Assembly: GCF_023973825.1 (NCBI RefSeq)
Contig: NC_090116.1
Coordinates: forward strand, 186,001-250,000
Source: Plasmodium brasilianum
Lineage: Eukaryota; Apicomplexa; Aconoidasida; Haemosporida; Plasmodiidae
DNA: 64,000 nt
Direction of reading: 5' to 3'
In this document: piece after piece, positions 23,774-37,880 of the stretch
How positions within the stretch are numbered: the first letter of the stretch is position 1
How the letters are laid out: each line of letters opens with the position of its first letter
Made by a program: the position numbers and the translations under genes
The notes under the pieces: model-generated
Told to the model about the DNA's origin: nothing
The model's input: only the letters and a program-made list of their open reading frames with translations
Databases searched by the model: none

Positions 23774-26700
23774 ATGAATAAAATGCTCCTGAAATTCATC
23801 TTTGATGAGCTCTGCACAAGTTTTAACAAAAAAGATTCAACAAATACCTATAGTAAAAAAAAAGATGATAACGATAACAATGAAATTAACTATATTATAA
23901 CATTACAAGATTTATTCGAAAATTTGGAGAGAAATAAAAATATGTACATGGACATATATATGAAAAAAGAAGTCTTAGAAAATATATACCACTGTAGAGA
24001 TATATGTATCATAAAACAGGAAAAGAAAAAAGCTGAATTAGATGAATATAACAATGATGTAGATATCAAAATAGATAAGGGAAATCAAAATTTAATTATC
24101 AATTCGGCTAACCATTATAATGTTTGTATAAATAATATATATATATATAATAAACACAATCTATTTTATTATCAAAGAATAAAAGAATGCAAAGAAAAAA
24201 TATTTATTTTATTATACATAATTTCTGGTAAATATAATGGGTTTATTCAGAGTTCTTTGTCTAGGTCTCTAAACCTAGATGTAAAGATAGTACACTATCA
24301 TTTAAAGGCGTTATTTCAGTTTTTGTTAATTAAAAAAATAAGTATTAATATAAGTAATTTAGAAAAAAGTTTTGATAACAGTAATAACAGGAATAGTAGC
24401 AATAGCAACACAATCAAATTAAACCCCACATATATTTTATATTTTAATATATATTTTATATATAACTTATTGCCTATATTTATTAAAAATATCCTATATT
24501 CACAGAATGTATTATCAATTAATAAAATAATTGTATACCTTTTAAACAAATTTATTATAATACCTCAAAAAGTTTTGTCTTTTATTTTTTTTAAATTATT
24601 AATTGTTTATAATCCTTATTATTTTATACAAGTAAGAAAAGCTTTGAGACTTTTTAATTCTATCTTATCCAGTTTAATTAATAAGAAGAAGATAATCATG
24701 TGTAAAATTAAAGTTCATTCGAATTATGAAAACTGTTATTTAAATTATGAAAATAAAGATAAAATCAACTATGATAATATAATAAATTTCCTACTTTTGT
24801 TTTACTACAACTATGATTACCTCATCAAATTTATAAACAAATCTTGCTATCTAATGTGTGAGGATTATGTGAAAAGGGTAGAATTTAAAAACGAGTTTGT
24901 CAAAGGTGCTATTACCACAACGAGCGCATGGAATGAGTTAGGAATGTACCTAAAAAGAAGCAGCACCTTTGGTCAATCGATACAGCAGGGGAAAAATATA
25001 ATCCATCTGAACTCGTCATCACAGTTACCATCAGACTTACCATCTAACATACCATCTGACATTCAAGATATAGTCAAAATAGAATATCATAACCAGGATG
25101 TGCGAAAAAATGGAGGTGAATCTAAGGAGACACAAATAATAAATAATATAAAGAGAGAAGAAGATAACATATATATAAATGAAAAAAATTGTAATTTATT
25201 AATAAACGAATTTGAAAATTATGTGGGTTTCAGTACTGATAATAAGACTAATGATACCGATTATTATTCCAGTTCGCCAAATGAAAACCAAGAATCTAGT
25301 TTATCTGAATTCTCTTTTTTTCATGGAAATGAAGAAATAGAAGAATCAGTCAAACAAACTTCTGCAGAAAGTGAACAGAATGAAAATATAGAAGAGGTAA
25401 ATAAAAAATATTTGTTGTCTCATGCTTCATCAACTTCATCCTGTGCTTCTTCTTCTTCCACTTCGTCGACAAACACTAATTCGGATGGAAAGAGTTATAA
25501 TAACTATTTTATTAAAAATAAAAATATTTGTTTAAACAATTTGTCACTATATAACAAAATAAAATATTTGATTCTAAGTAAAGGGGTAAATGGAATGACA
25601 ACAAAAGAGATCTCACAAATTCTACTCCTTTCAGTTAAAAAAATTAATACATTCCTTTGTAAACTTATACGAAATAAAGATATTGTAAAAATACCAGAAA
25701 GAAAAAATAAAAGTTTTATGTACAGATTTATTGATAATAACATTTATCATTACCTACAAAAGAATCCGCATAATATCTCTCTCCTTAAAATGGAGAAGCA
25801 GGAAAATAATACCGATCATAATAATAGTGAAATAAATGGAGAAGAGGATGAAAAGGAGACAGAAGGAACCATAAGAAAAAATGCTTCTATTTCAAAAAGT
25901 GATAAAACATCTGATAATTTTTATACTGTCAAAAATAAGGGATCCAAAAATGTGCAAAATAAAAACGTAAACGAATTAACACTCTCCGAAAAAGAGAAAG
26001 AGTTTGACCTAATTTCAGAAAAAAAAGACTTCAGTCATATACAATTTAATAAGCTAAGTGAATCATTAAATGTACTAAACTACATTAATACAGTAAATAA
26101 AATAGACATAAATGTATTAATGTATGTCATACCTAAGTACAAAGATTCTGTTAATAATTTTAGTAATTTTAAAGATTTTTTTGATAATTATGTGGAAAAT
26201 TTTAAAAAATTTGAAGATAAATATGATTTATACACTTGCAGTTTTCATTTTTTTTATTATTTAAAATTTCTGTTAAAAAAAGATCAGACCAAACATTCTT
26301 CACACAAATTTTCTGATCTTCATGATAGTAAAAGTCTTAATAAACCTTCGGATGTTGCCATAAGTGAACAATACGAAAAAGAATTTTATATAAAAAATAT
26401 AGACTCATCGGAAAAAAACATTGATTTTATAAAATATTTTATGGAAGATACGACAAAATTAAAAAGTAATTTATTTATTAAAAGGTTGTTTATTTTCTGT
26501 CATTTCCTCTTATGTTCAAAAGTGACTACATTTCGTTATTTACAAGATTTATTCATAATGTTAGAAAACAGTGGTAGAACAATTGATAGAAAATCTGTTC
26601 AACGACTCTTTAACTATTCAACAAAAATTAATCAGTTTTTTAAAAAATATACACTCCTTAACAGCAAAACTGTGAAATACTATTTTTACGATTCTTATGT

Positions 26701-29700
26701 TCTATCCGAAAAACAGTCAAATGAACTATATGCAAAATTTCAGCAGGAATACGCACTATTTTTTTATAGACACAATAATACTACTGATAAAAGTAGTAAG
26801 GGAAAAATGGAATATTACAATTTAACCAATACTAATATAGCTAGCAATAAGCTTAAATATATGGTAAAAATATCAGACAAAAGGTACAAAGCTATGGCTG
26901 ATTCATCAGAAGCATCATTATACACACAAAATGACTCCAACAGAATAAATCAAATAGCTGACAAAAATAATGTTGAAAACTATAATTTGCATGTTGAAGG
27001 GAAGAAGGAAGAACATGGTCATACAATATTTTTTGCTGAAAAAAATGAACAATCGAGTACGCAGAATCCTTCAAATCGTAATGATAACTCTCATGTAGTT
27101 CATACTATTACGAACAAAAAAGATACTACGGGGGGAATATATAATCTCCCTGGTGGTAGCAGTGTCAGTAGTAGTAACCGCAGTTCCAGTTGTTATAATG
27201 GCACATCTTCCGAGGCATTCTCAAATTTACCTTACCATACATCATTAATGGGCACATCGGTGGACACAATTAATTTAAGTAATAAAAGAAAATTTATCAA
27301 TCCTGTTTGTAAAACATATAATAAAAAAAGGAAATCAGAACAGCTTCACAAAATTAATGAAAATAAAACTAATATGTTAAATAAGTTACCTTCACAAGAT
27401 ACTTTTAGTTGTTCCTATAAAACATGTGAAGAACCTAATTTAGAAGATAAGGATGAAATTCAAATTGTTTTATCACCTTTAAGAAATAAAAATCATGGAA
27501 AGAATGTTGAAAGTACTTCTAGAGATAACCATGTTTTAGCCAAAAATAGCAATGAATGTAATGTATTATATATCGATATACTAAATGAGTCAGCTTTTAA
27601 ATGTAAAGAAAGTAAAATTGTTAGCAAAAGAGTGAAAACGAGAAGTGTCTTTAGAAGTTTCAAAACACCACAAGAATTTTCCTATGGTATAAATTATTTC
27701 AATGGTTATATCTTTTCAAAAATGGCTAGATACAAATATTTTCATAAATGCTTAATTCGAATATTAAAAAAAAAGAAAAAGAAAATAAAAAAACAAATTT
27801 GTCCTGAGGAAAAAACAAAAGATAGTTGCAGCAACAGAGGAATAAGCAGTGGCAGTAACATATTTGAATCATACGAAAATATTTCTAAAAAAAGGAAAAT
27901 AGATTACATAGAATCAAACCAAAAAAAAAGAAAAAAAAAAAAAAAATCTAGTAATACATTGACAGTTAAAGATATACTGAAAAACCTTTATCTGGATGAA
28001 TATTTAAAAATTATTCATCTTGGATGCAAATTAAATTATATCGAAAATTACCTATTGAACGAAAAAAAAAAAAAAATTGAAAGATTTACCTCCAATTCTA
28101 TTCGAATTTTTAACCTCCTACTCGTTATTAAATTGTAACAAGAATAACATTATTCAAAATTTCCTTTCAAGTAGAAATGAGCAAATTTACTTAAATGAAA
28201 TTAATCCATATGAACAGTTACAGTTTATCACCTTCTCAAACTGTAATTCGAATGATTGCTTGCGAAAACATGATGATGATGTTGCTGTTCCACATGATGA
28301 TGATACTGTTTCTAATCCTAACAATGATGGAGAGGAACGGCTGAAGAAAAATTATCTTTATTCTAGTAAAAAGAAAAATGATGTCTTAAGTAAGCATGAC
28401 ATGAACGTAATAAAAAGCAGTGATAGAATAAGCATATTTTACTTTCTATACAGAAAATTAAAATTTTTGTATAATATGAACTTAGTCCATCTTAAATTTA
28501 GTAATAATATGAAGAAAAATGCAAGTTTTCCCCATAAATGGAAGGGAAATGTTTCTTGTAATTCTAAAAATGCAGAGTTAAATATATCGTTCGTTGATAT
28601 AAAGAAAAACAATTTGCGAATTTATATCAAAAAATATGTAAACATTCATTTGTTTACGCCCAAAAAAAGTAAAAGAGAAAATAAGACCTACAATATTATG
28701 CGATACAATCATTTTGAAGAGTTTTACTATAATTTATACGTAAGTAGTTGCACGATCATTTTGACAACAAGTTATGCGTCTATTTATTTATTTATTTACA
28801 TATTATTTTTATATTTATATTTTTCTTTTTCTGTTTCAACCCAATTTTTGATAATACTCGTTACGCATGCACAATTTTTAGTGCATACAGTCTGTGGCAT
28901 AAAATTAATTAGTATGTGCTATATTGCGATATGTTCGATATGTACCAATATGTACCCATACATACGTATATATATATACGGAATTATATAAATACAAATA
29001 TGCATATAATACACGCGCATACGCTTATACGTCCTTCTACACAACCCTTTATATACCTGCATGCCCATTTACATCCTTCCCCCTTCAGATATCCGTTGAG
29101 AGGTTCAAGAAGTTTTTGCCGGATGCATACTTTGAAAATTACCCAAGAGGGAAATTGACACTTCAAGATGTACTTAAAAACTGTAAAATTAAAAACAAAA
29201 ATTTGAAGTTCCTACTGTTTCATAATTCATATACAAACCAGTTATTTCTGACAAGAAAATTGAGAAAGATGTTCTTAAGTTTAACCAAAAAAGTGAAGAA
29301 AAGAGAAATATCAAAGTCCAAATTAATGGAAGAGTTAGCATCAAGCAAAGAATATGATATATTGCGTAATATATATAATATATCAAGAACAAATATTGAA
29401 AAATATTTTACAGTTTTTTACGACATATACAGTAAAGAAAAAAGTAGTGTTGCAATCACTGATGAAGACTTACTCTTTAGTTGCCCATTTTGTAATAATA
29501 TATTTTCTTTTAAAAACGATTTATTAAGTCATATATCAACTTTTCATAACGTAAACAAAAAATTTTCTAATCTTATTTCATTCTTTTCAAATTCCAAGCA
29601 CATGATACATAAAAATCTAAGTGATTTCCTAAGAATTAAAAATAGAATTGTAAAAAACGCAAATATATATCCTGATTATAATTTTAGTAAAAAAAGGGCA

Positions 29701-32700
29701 AATGCGTATGAAACGAACTCAAAAAATGTGAAAAACGCTTCATATCAAAATGATATACTACATCAAAATAATGCAATACTTCAAAATAATATACCATATC
29801 AAAATAAACCATGGGTAGAGAGTAGTCAACATTTTTCATCAAACAGTATAAGCGACCAGAAACTCGAGAAACCTGAACAAGCTATACAAATGCAAAGTTA
29901 CGATTTATCAGCTAAAGAGGAAAACTTGTTAAATGAAGAATTTACTAATTTAAAAAAAAAAAAAAAAAATGTAACAAATAACTTAGAAAAAGCTGATGAA
30001 GAAGGTGCTTATAGTAACAATTTTTACGTAAATAAAAATTATAAGAAATATATAAATGATTTCTTGGAAAATGTGAAGGTAAAACACACCTTAAAAATAG
30101 TGTATATATATTTTGTAACTACAATCGTTCAGTTGGTTATGTCAGAGAAAAATTTAGAAAAAGAAAGAAAAAATATAGAAATCCAGACAGTATTTTTAGA
30201 TAAGACAAATAAAAGTACTGAAAATTCTTCCACTTCGACAAAGGAATTATTGTTAAGGAAAAAAAAGAAAACGGTTAAGGGGATAAATAAGAACGAAGGA
30301 AATTCAGTAGTAAACCCATACAAAGAAAAAGATGTAAACAATTTATTAATTAAAAAAAAAATAACAAAACTTCAAAAAAAAAGAGGATTACTTGAAAGTA
30401 CCATAATACAATCAGAAAAATATGAAAGTCAAGAGAAAAAAAAAAAAAAAAAAAAATGCTACAAGGAAAAAAGCAAAAAAGTAACATTTTGTGATAAAAT
30501 ATTACCGTCTTATTTTAAAACGTCAGAAAGTGTTAATGATTTTATATCTACAAAATTGAACAAATTCCGTTTAATTTATTATTTAAAAAATAAAACTAAT
30601 GGTATTCCTTATAAAAAATATATGTGGAATGAAGCGAACAGGAAAATGATAGGAAAATTTAAGCCTAATGTTTGCATATACATTCAGAAAAAATTATTTT
30701 ATTATTTTAAGAAAAATATTATTCACTACTTTTTTATTTTATCCAATGAAAATTTTGCTAGATGTATTTTGAGTTATTCTGCCACCCATATATACAATTG
30801 TACATATACAAATATAAACTATTATTATGACAAATATATAAAAAATATATACAACTTTAAATTTATATCTCTTGTAAATCTACTCAAGTTGTTTATAATA
30901 AATTATGGAGATCAATTTACAGCATACAAAGAAATTATAAAACCTTTATTTTTTCAAAAAATTGAAGATATAAAAAATTCTCTAAGATTTTTGAAAAAGA
31001 AGAGCTATGTTATTGATACGTCTTATATATTATCTAATTATATCAGCAGTGACCTTATATGTGACAATATATATGCTAATTTAGTTTATAAATCTATGTT
31101 TTATAAAAAGAAATTATCCCTCTTTTCAAAAAAGAGTTTTTTTGATAATGTTTTAGACATGATTTATTTAATGGGCGTGTCTCACTCAGTTAAATTATTA
31201 GAAGGTGAACATTTTGAAAAAAGTAATGAAAAGAAAGACAACACAAATTATCATCTAAAGGGCTTGTTAAGTCATATTGATGCTGTGTATGATGAGGAGC
31301 ATAATCAGGCCATTCCATATAATAGTAATAACACTTACTACAGAAATGCTCCTAAAAATTGCATCTACTTAAAGAAAGATATTCCTTTTATGCAAAATGG
31401 TTATAAAAATGTTGATTATAATAAAGAACTAAATGAAGACGTATCACAAGTTAGAAATAATAACATATATGATTTTAACTATACCCTTATGAAACATTGT
31501 ACAACCAATAATGTGATGAACAATGAAGATAATTCTAGTGAAAACCCAAATGAAGAGTGCAAGAAACATTATTTCAACAAAAGATTAACCATATTTGATT
31601 TATATTATTGTGTTCATAATTTCTTAAAAGGGAATATTATTTTATATGCTTGCAACAATTATATATTAACCGATGAAAATGAATGTAATAATGATGAGAA
31701 ACCAAGTGATCGAGAAAAAGATATGTTAATGATGCATAACTGCGAGAAAGATTCACAAATGTCAAACTTTTCAGATGTCTCCCATCTTTCAGAAGCTAAA
31801 AAATTCGTTAACTACAATAAGCATAACAATTTACAAAAAAAAAATGAAAAAAATTTAAAAAATGGGGAATATGAAAATAGATACAAAGAAGATGACAAAT
31901 CCATGAGTTATACATCATCCACTGCAGATGAATCAGATATATTTGATCATCTTTCAGATGATTATGAAATAATAAAATTGTTAGAAAATTCGAATGATGG
32001 CAATAAAAAGATTTTAGGGGGAATAAGTAAACATATAAACTGTTTAACCAAGCACGTTAGTGAATATTTTCCAAATTATTATTTTTTAAATAGTTTTGAA
32101 AAAAAAAAATTAGAAAAAAAACTTTCACAAATATTTTCAAATACTAAAGAAGTCAAATTTTCGAATTCTAACCATTTCTTTCATCATTTATATTATGACC
32201 CGAATTATATTAATAATTCTCTCTTCAGTTATTTTAAAAGATATTGTTTATATATATATGAGAATGATATTATTATGGGACAAGTGCCATATAAACCTTT
32301 TAAAAATTCTTTTCTTCTAAATATAAGTGACACGAATAACGTTAATTTTACCAACCTTTTTAATGCATATATGCAGGAAAATAATTTTTCCAACTCTATA
32401 ATTTATAAGAAAAACAAGTTATTAATCTATAATATTAACAAAAAAACATTTATTGATTATGATTTATATCCACAAAATATGCATTTGTACAATATTGCCT
32501 TCATGTCAAATGTTCATAAAAATGTGGACTCCTTGTTAGATGTTCAAGTTTCCAATTTGAAGAACAGTGTTTTTTGGCTAGAAAAAGACAAGTCCAAAAG
32601 GAAGAAAAAAAAAAAAAAAAAAAAAAAAAATTATGAACAGACAAGAGGCAAAACAGTTTGGCATGAACCTCCATTTAATGATAGAAAAACAGAAAATTCT

Positions 32701-35268
32701 CAGAAAAATGACTGCATGCATACTGATGACAGTAATAATAATATGGAAATTGGAAAAAAAGGGGAGACACCTAAAAAGATACCATGCGAAATTAAAAAAA
32801 AGGAAAGAAGCAAAAGTAATGCACATCTTAAAAATTTCGTAAAAAAAGTGAATATTAAAGGAAACAGAACGAAGAATAACACGTATAAAGAATCTTTTTT
32901 TTTTGTTACCCGAATATTATATGACGTTTTCTACATCAATGATATTTTGAATATCTACGGTGAATGCGGAAATTATAAAGATAATGTGTTTAAAAAGAAA
33001 CAAAAAAAAATAATAACAGTATCTGAGAAAATAAGGGAATTATACAAATGTAAAAACGATAAAATGGAAGAATGCAATGCAAATCGTTCAAGTGAGAGAG
33101 ATTTTAATATGACACATGAATATAACAACGTAAACAGAGAGGAGGAGCAGGAAGAGGTGGAGAAACAAGTTTATTACACGGAAGAAAATTTTGAATCAAA
33201 TGAATGGATGAAAGACACCACCAGCGTAGTAACTCTCCTTAACAGTAAGAACACAAATAATCATAATAAACAAGAAACGCCACCCATTTTAAATAGTGCC
33301 AATTATGATATAGTACAAACAGAAAAAAACTATACTGTGTTTAACAAAATTATAAATAAAATGCTTTTCGTTTTTTTATCAATAAAAAAAAAAAAAGAAA
33401 ATGGACGTTTTATTGATAGCTTAAAAAAAATGTACTTGCTAGAATTTATGAAAAATACAAATTACAGTGAATATTCTAATGTCAAAAAAGAATATGATTT
33501 TATTATTTTTCTGTTAAATAAATTAAATCTTATTAAAATTTTTCCTTTCATGAACACACACAAAATATTTTTAGCACAATATCATTATGAAATTAACGCA
33601 TATAAAAGAAAAAACATGTTTTACGAGCATAATTATAAACATCCATTTTTAAATATGATAAATTGTCATTTAAAGAATTTCAAATTTCAATTCAAAAAAT
33701 ATACAGATAGTGAGACAAAAATATTTAAAAAGTTTATGGAGAAAAGTGAAATAACAAATTATTTAGATATCAAAAAAATTGGTGTAAGTGACAATGCTAA
33801 TGAAAAATATTCATCAGAAAGGTATGTTTATAAAAAAAATATAGAAGAAAAACTTATCTATAATAGGGAAAAGTTAAATTACGTTGATTGCATATTTATA
33901 AATTTCATAAATAATAATACCCTTAAAAAACCAAATTTTGTTCCTAGATTAATTCTATTGTTTAATCTTCAGTGTTCTATTATAATTCATGATTTCTTTT
34001 TTATGTATTTATTGGATAATTTTCACAAAATTCAAAAACTCAAAAAAGGGGAAATTCAGAGTCAATTTGAGAAAAATAATACCATATTTCACACAAAAAT
34101 AGGGAACAAACTATTACATCTTATCGAAAATAAAAGATATGCAGTAGTTATTAAATATATTAGAAGAATAATTAACAGAGCGTGCAAATATTTTGAGAGT
34201 ATTCTTTATTTGTATAAAAAGAAAAATGAACCAACATTTAAGAAAAAACTTACCATATATTATTTCAATGATAATTATATAAACGCAAATAGCTTTATTT
34301 ATGCAAATGGAAACACAAATATAAAGTTTGTGTTTTTTTATGTTTTAAAAGTTTTTTTTTACCTGAAGAACAACCCCTATTCTTCCATATTTGACGTAAG
34401 AAGCAATAATAAAAAAATTGTATCTCACATAAACTTTTTTATGTTTGTATATATATACATATATATATGTACATACAAGAAAACAAATTATGTACATACA
34501 TATATCGAGTCACTTATTTTTTAAGATGTGATCCTATTAAATGTGTTATCTACATTTTCATAATATATTCGTGTATTATATTCTATCAATTTAAGTCAAC
34601 ATCATATTCTTTGAATCGTTTATTTTTTTGCTGATTTCTTGATAAGAACGAAGAATTTGAATATTCGTTACAATTTTGTATACATATATTTTTAATTTCA
34701 CATTTGCCATACATATATAACACCTTTAATTTCGCATTTTATTCCCCTCCCCTTATTACAGATGTACAAGAGTGTCGAAATTTTAAACTTCTGTGATTTG
34801 AGTTTTCTGCTAAGAGCAATGTGTCAAGACAACTTTATTTCGTTCAAATTGATGTACGTATCGAAGAGAAGTGAAATGTATAAGTTAAAGAAAAATTATA
34901 AGATTATTAATGATTTTAACAATTTAATAGCTAATGAACATTTAAAAATTAAAAAAAAAGTAAAAAAAAATAAAAATATTACCTGTGATTTATTCGAAAG
35001 TACTACAAGCTCAGAAGGTGAATTTACAACTGAAGATAATCTTTTAAAAAATATTATAAAAAACGAAAATGAATGGAGAGATAGAAATGAACATAAATAT
35101 GTACGTACCATCAATTATGAGAAACCACCTTTTGAAGAAAGCAGAAAAGACAATTCGGCAAATCTCATCTCCTTTATTGACAAAATGATGTACAAAAAAA
35201 TTAAATTGTATTATGTTGAGGATGAAAATTTAATTTTTAAAAAATATGCGGGAACGTTGTGGAACTGA
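23774..35268 (+). CDS. Very large TFIIIC B-block-binding-subunit-like protein, one frameshift at an A run
   Basis: Three exons: 23774-28739, 29089-34395 and 34762-35268, with GTAAGT/TTCAG and GTAAGA/TTACAG borders, all phase 0, giving about 3,600 aa. The first frame ends at 28138, but the same protein continues from 28077 one frame over; the switch is at the (A)15 run 28062-28076 and is cured by removing one A. Residues about 139-190 (EKIFILLYIISGKYNGFIQSSLSR...HYHLKAL) match the B-block-binding winged helix of the largest TFIIIC subunit (GTF3C1/tau138). Further winged-helix-like blocks lie near residues 590-660 and 896-970. A C2H2 finger (CPFC...HISTFH) is encoded at about 29480-29560. If correct, it binds the B box of tRNA genes to recruit Pol III. 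Asn-rich and poly-Lys inserts separate the folded parts. The family assignment is moderate; the gene itself is certain. Confidence 0.6.
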
Positions 35269-36734
35269 CACATGCGTATGAATTTATATTCTGATATACA
35301 GGAGTACATAAGTATATGTTCATATTCATATATAACATTTAAAAAATGTTCCTTGTTTGCTTTTTTTGTTTGTTTTTTAAGTAAAAAAAAAAAATGTTAT
35401 AAAGTGTGCAATGATTATATTTTCGTATTTAATTTTTTTTTTATCGAGTTTATCATTTGTTTGCTGTAGTTACCATAATATATACATGTGATATTATATG
35501 TACAATTAATATACATATATATATATATATACACTTTTAGTCGTTATGTTTCTTTCTTTTTTTTTTTTAATAATATTTTTTGTTGGTGTATCCCTTTTAT
35601 ATTTTAAACCCAATTTTTTGTTAGTTGATGTTTTATTTTTATTTAAAAATTCAAAAACCCATAAACAGTTTGTTATGTATGTATAAGGATTAACACGGCT
35701 CAAATTAGTTTAAAATCAAAAAAAAAAAAAAATCAGCATTATTGTTTCACAAAATATATATTTTATCAATATTATTACATTCATTTTTCCTAACCTTGTT
35801 TTCTGCTTTTTTGGTTTATTTCTCCTTTATATATTTTTCAGGCAATTTTTTTTTTTTTTTTTTTTTCATCCAATTAAATTTTACTTAATATACTTTTTTG
35901 ATTTTATCTTTTGCTTGTCCATATTTTGTTTTTGACTGTTTTATATTGTTTTGTCATTATTTCTTTATACTTTATGTTTTACCATATACGATTTATGCTT
36001 TATTTTTTTTATTTTTTTACTCATTTCCTTTTAAATTTGTTTAATGTACTTCCAATATAATTTAAAAGCTTACAGTTAAAAAACTTATAAAAAAAAATAG
36101 TTTTTCTTCAAATATTTGCATTTAAATAGTAAAAGTAACACCTGAAGCAAAAATAACACCATTGCGGGAGGAAAAAACATGAATTGTCATGTACACATGT
36201 ATACATGCATATAAATATATATATACCTATATGCGTACATTGGAATGAAAACTAATATGCATAAATGTACATATGTACACTAAAAATTAACTACTGAACA
36301 AAAACTTTAGTGAGAAGAAGTAGGAGATTCATGATTCAAGTTAAACAATACATAACAAACAATTCAAAAGATAAGGTGAACGATAGCTGTTCCTATACTA
36401 AGACGATAAAACGTTTTTTTAACTTTAGTTAAAATTGTATATATCATATATAAATCAGTTTTCTTCTAAAAGTTATTCCAATTTGTGAAAAAAAAAAAAA
36501 AAAAAAAAAAAAAAATTCATACGAAAAGTTGGAAAAGAGAAATATAATACATTATACTGTAAAAGGATGCATATATAATATCCATTTTATTTACCGTAAT
36601 TACTTACAAAGGCAGAAAGCCCGATATCTATAAAGCACCAAGAACAAAGAATCGATTACAAGACACCCTTTCCTCTATCCCATCAACCCCAATTTTTTGA
36701 GCTTCTGCATGTGGATAGAATAAAATGAGATAAA
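35269..36734. other. Intergenic region upstream of the ubiquitin protease
   Basis: Holds T runs (35564-35573, 35850-35868), a (TA)n tract (35517-35531) and a 27-28-base A run at about 36488-36515. A 34-codon ORF at 36331-36432 (ATG ATT CAA GTT ...) lies in the probable 5' leader of the downstream gene; it could be an upstream ORF and shows no splice partner I trust. Confidence 0.5.
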
Positions 36735-37880
36735 ATGAATGTAACGGAAAACAATATTTTTGACTTACTATGTATGAAAAATTATGAATATTACTCCAAA
36801 CATTATGACTTTAAGAATATTGAAAGAAGACCGACGTCCTTCAATAACAACGGGAATATATGTTACTGCAATGCATCATTACAGCTACTTCTGTCTATCA
36901 AGCCGTTGTGTATATATCTATTAAAAAATTTCAATAAAATCTATTATAATACAAAGTCTAAGTATAAAGGAGAAATTCTAAGAACACTATTTGATTTAGT
37001 ACAAGAATCATATGATATGCATAAAAATGAACTATGTACAAATAAACATATTAACATATTAAAAAAAATAAGAAAATATAATACAAATATAGTAATTAAT
37101 GCACAAAATGATGCACACGAGTTCTTACTAATGCTATTAGACTACATCAATGTGGAGTGTAATAGATATATAAATGTTCCTGAAAATTTTGATATTAAAT
37201 TAGATGATAAAGACAATAAAGAAAAGGCTGGTGATAAATATTGGGTTAAATATTTGTATAAGGATAATAGTATAATAACTGATTTGTTAGGGTTTCAAAA
37301 CATTTGTAGTATTACTTGTATTAATTGTGGTCATACTAGATATAGTTTTGAATTTTGTATTGATTTAGGTCTAGAATTTGAAGATGAACATATGAAAAGT
37401 ACAACATTAATAGACTTGTTAAGAAATAATATAATGAAAAATGATGATTTATGCAATCTCGATTGTAATATTTGTAAATTAAAAAATAGCAGCCGCATAA
37501 AAAAAGGAATTTACAGAATGCCAAATTTATATATGATTATTTATATAAAAAGATTTAAATGGACATATGAATGTACAAATTATTATAATAATAAAATAAA
37601 AAAAATAGACACTACTGTTTTATTACCATATGATGGGTTAATTGATTTTACTTCATTTTTACATATGTCCAATCATGAGTCTTTATTTAACTCTAAATAT
37701 GTAATTGAAAGCATTATTTGCCATAGTGGGAATAGTTACAATGGTCATTACACAGCAATTGTTAAATATAATGATGGGTTCTACAAATGTAATGATGATA
37801 AAATTAAAAAATTAACCAATCCTTACAATCCTGAAAACATTAGCGACATCTATTTATTGCTACTCAAGAGGGTTCTATGA
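36735..37880 (+). CDS. Ubiquitin carboxyl-terminal hydrolase (USP/UBP family)
   Basis: 381 aa, a single exon. The Cys box is NNNGNICYCNASLQLLL, giving catalytic Cys43. The His box is GNSYNGHYTAIVKY with His338, and Asn353/Asp354 (KCNDDKI) supply the third catalytic position. NAQNDAHEFLLMLLD matches the conserved QxDAxEF motif after the Cys box. A zinc ribbon is formed by CINC (about residue 195) and CNLDCNIC (about residue 240). The enzyme cleaves ubiquitin from proteins or chains. It is close to a minimal USP catalytic core, with no added ubiquitin-like or zinc-finger domains, so specificity cannot be inferred. The start fits well: the Cys box is 43 residues in and no in-frame upstream extension is seen. 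Confidence 0.93.
   Translation: MNVTENNIFDLLCMKNYEYYSKHYDFKNIERRPTSFNNNGNICYCNASLQLLLSIKPLCIYLLKNFNKIYYNTKSKYKGEILRTLFDLVQESYDMHKNELCTNKHINILKKIRKYNTNIVINAQNDAHEFLLMLLDYINVECNRYINVPENFDIKLDDKDNKEKAGDKYWVKYLYKDNSIITDLLGFQNICSITCINCGHTRYSFEFCIDLGLEFEDEHMKSTTLIDLLRNNIMKNDDLCNLDCNICKLKNSSRIKKGIYRMPNLYMIIYIKRFKWTYECTNYYNNKIKKIDTTVLLPYDGLIDFTSFLHMSNHESLFNSKYVIESIICHSGNSYNGHYTAIVKYNDGFYKCNDDKIKKLTNPYNPENISDIYLLLLKRVL

Noticed and set aside
36331..36432. 34-codon ORF in the ubiquitin protease upstream region
   Set aside because: Reads plausibly but has no supported splice partner; could be an upstream ORF or chance.
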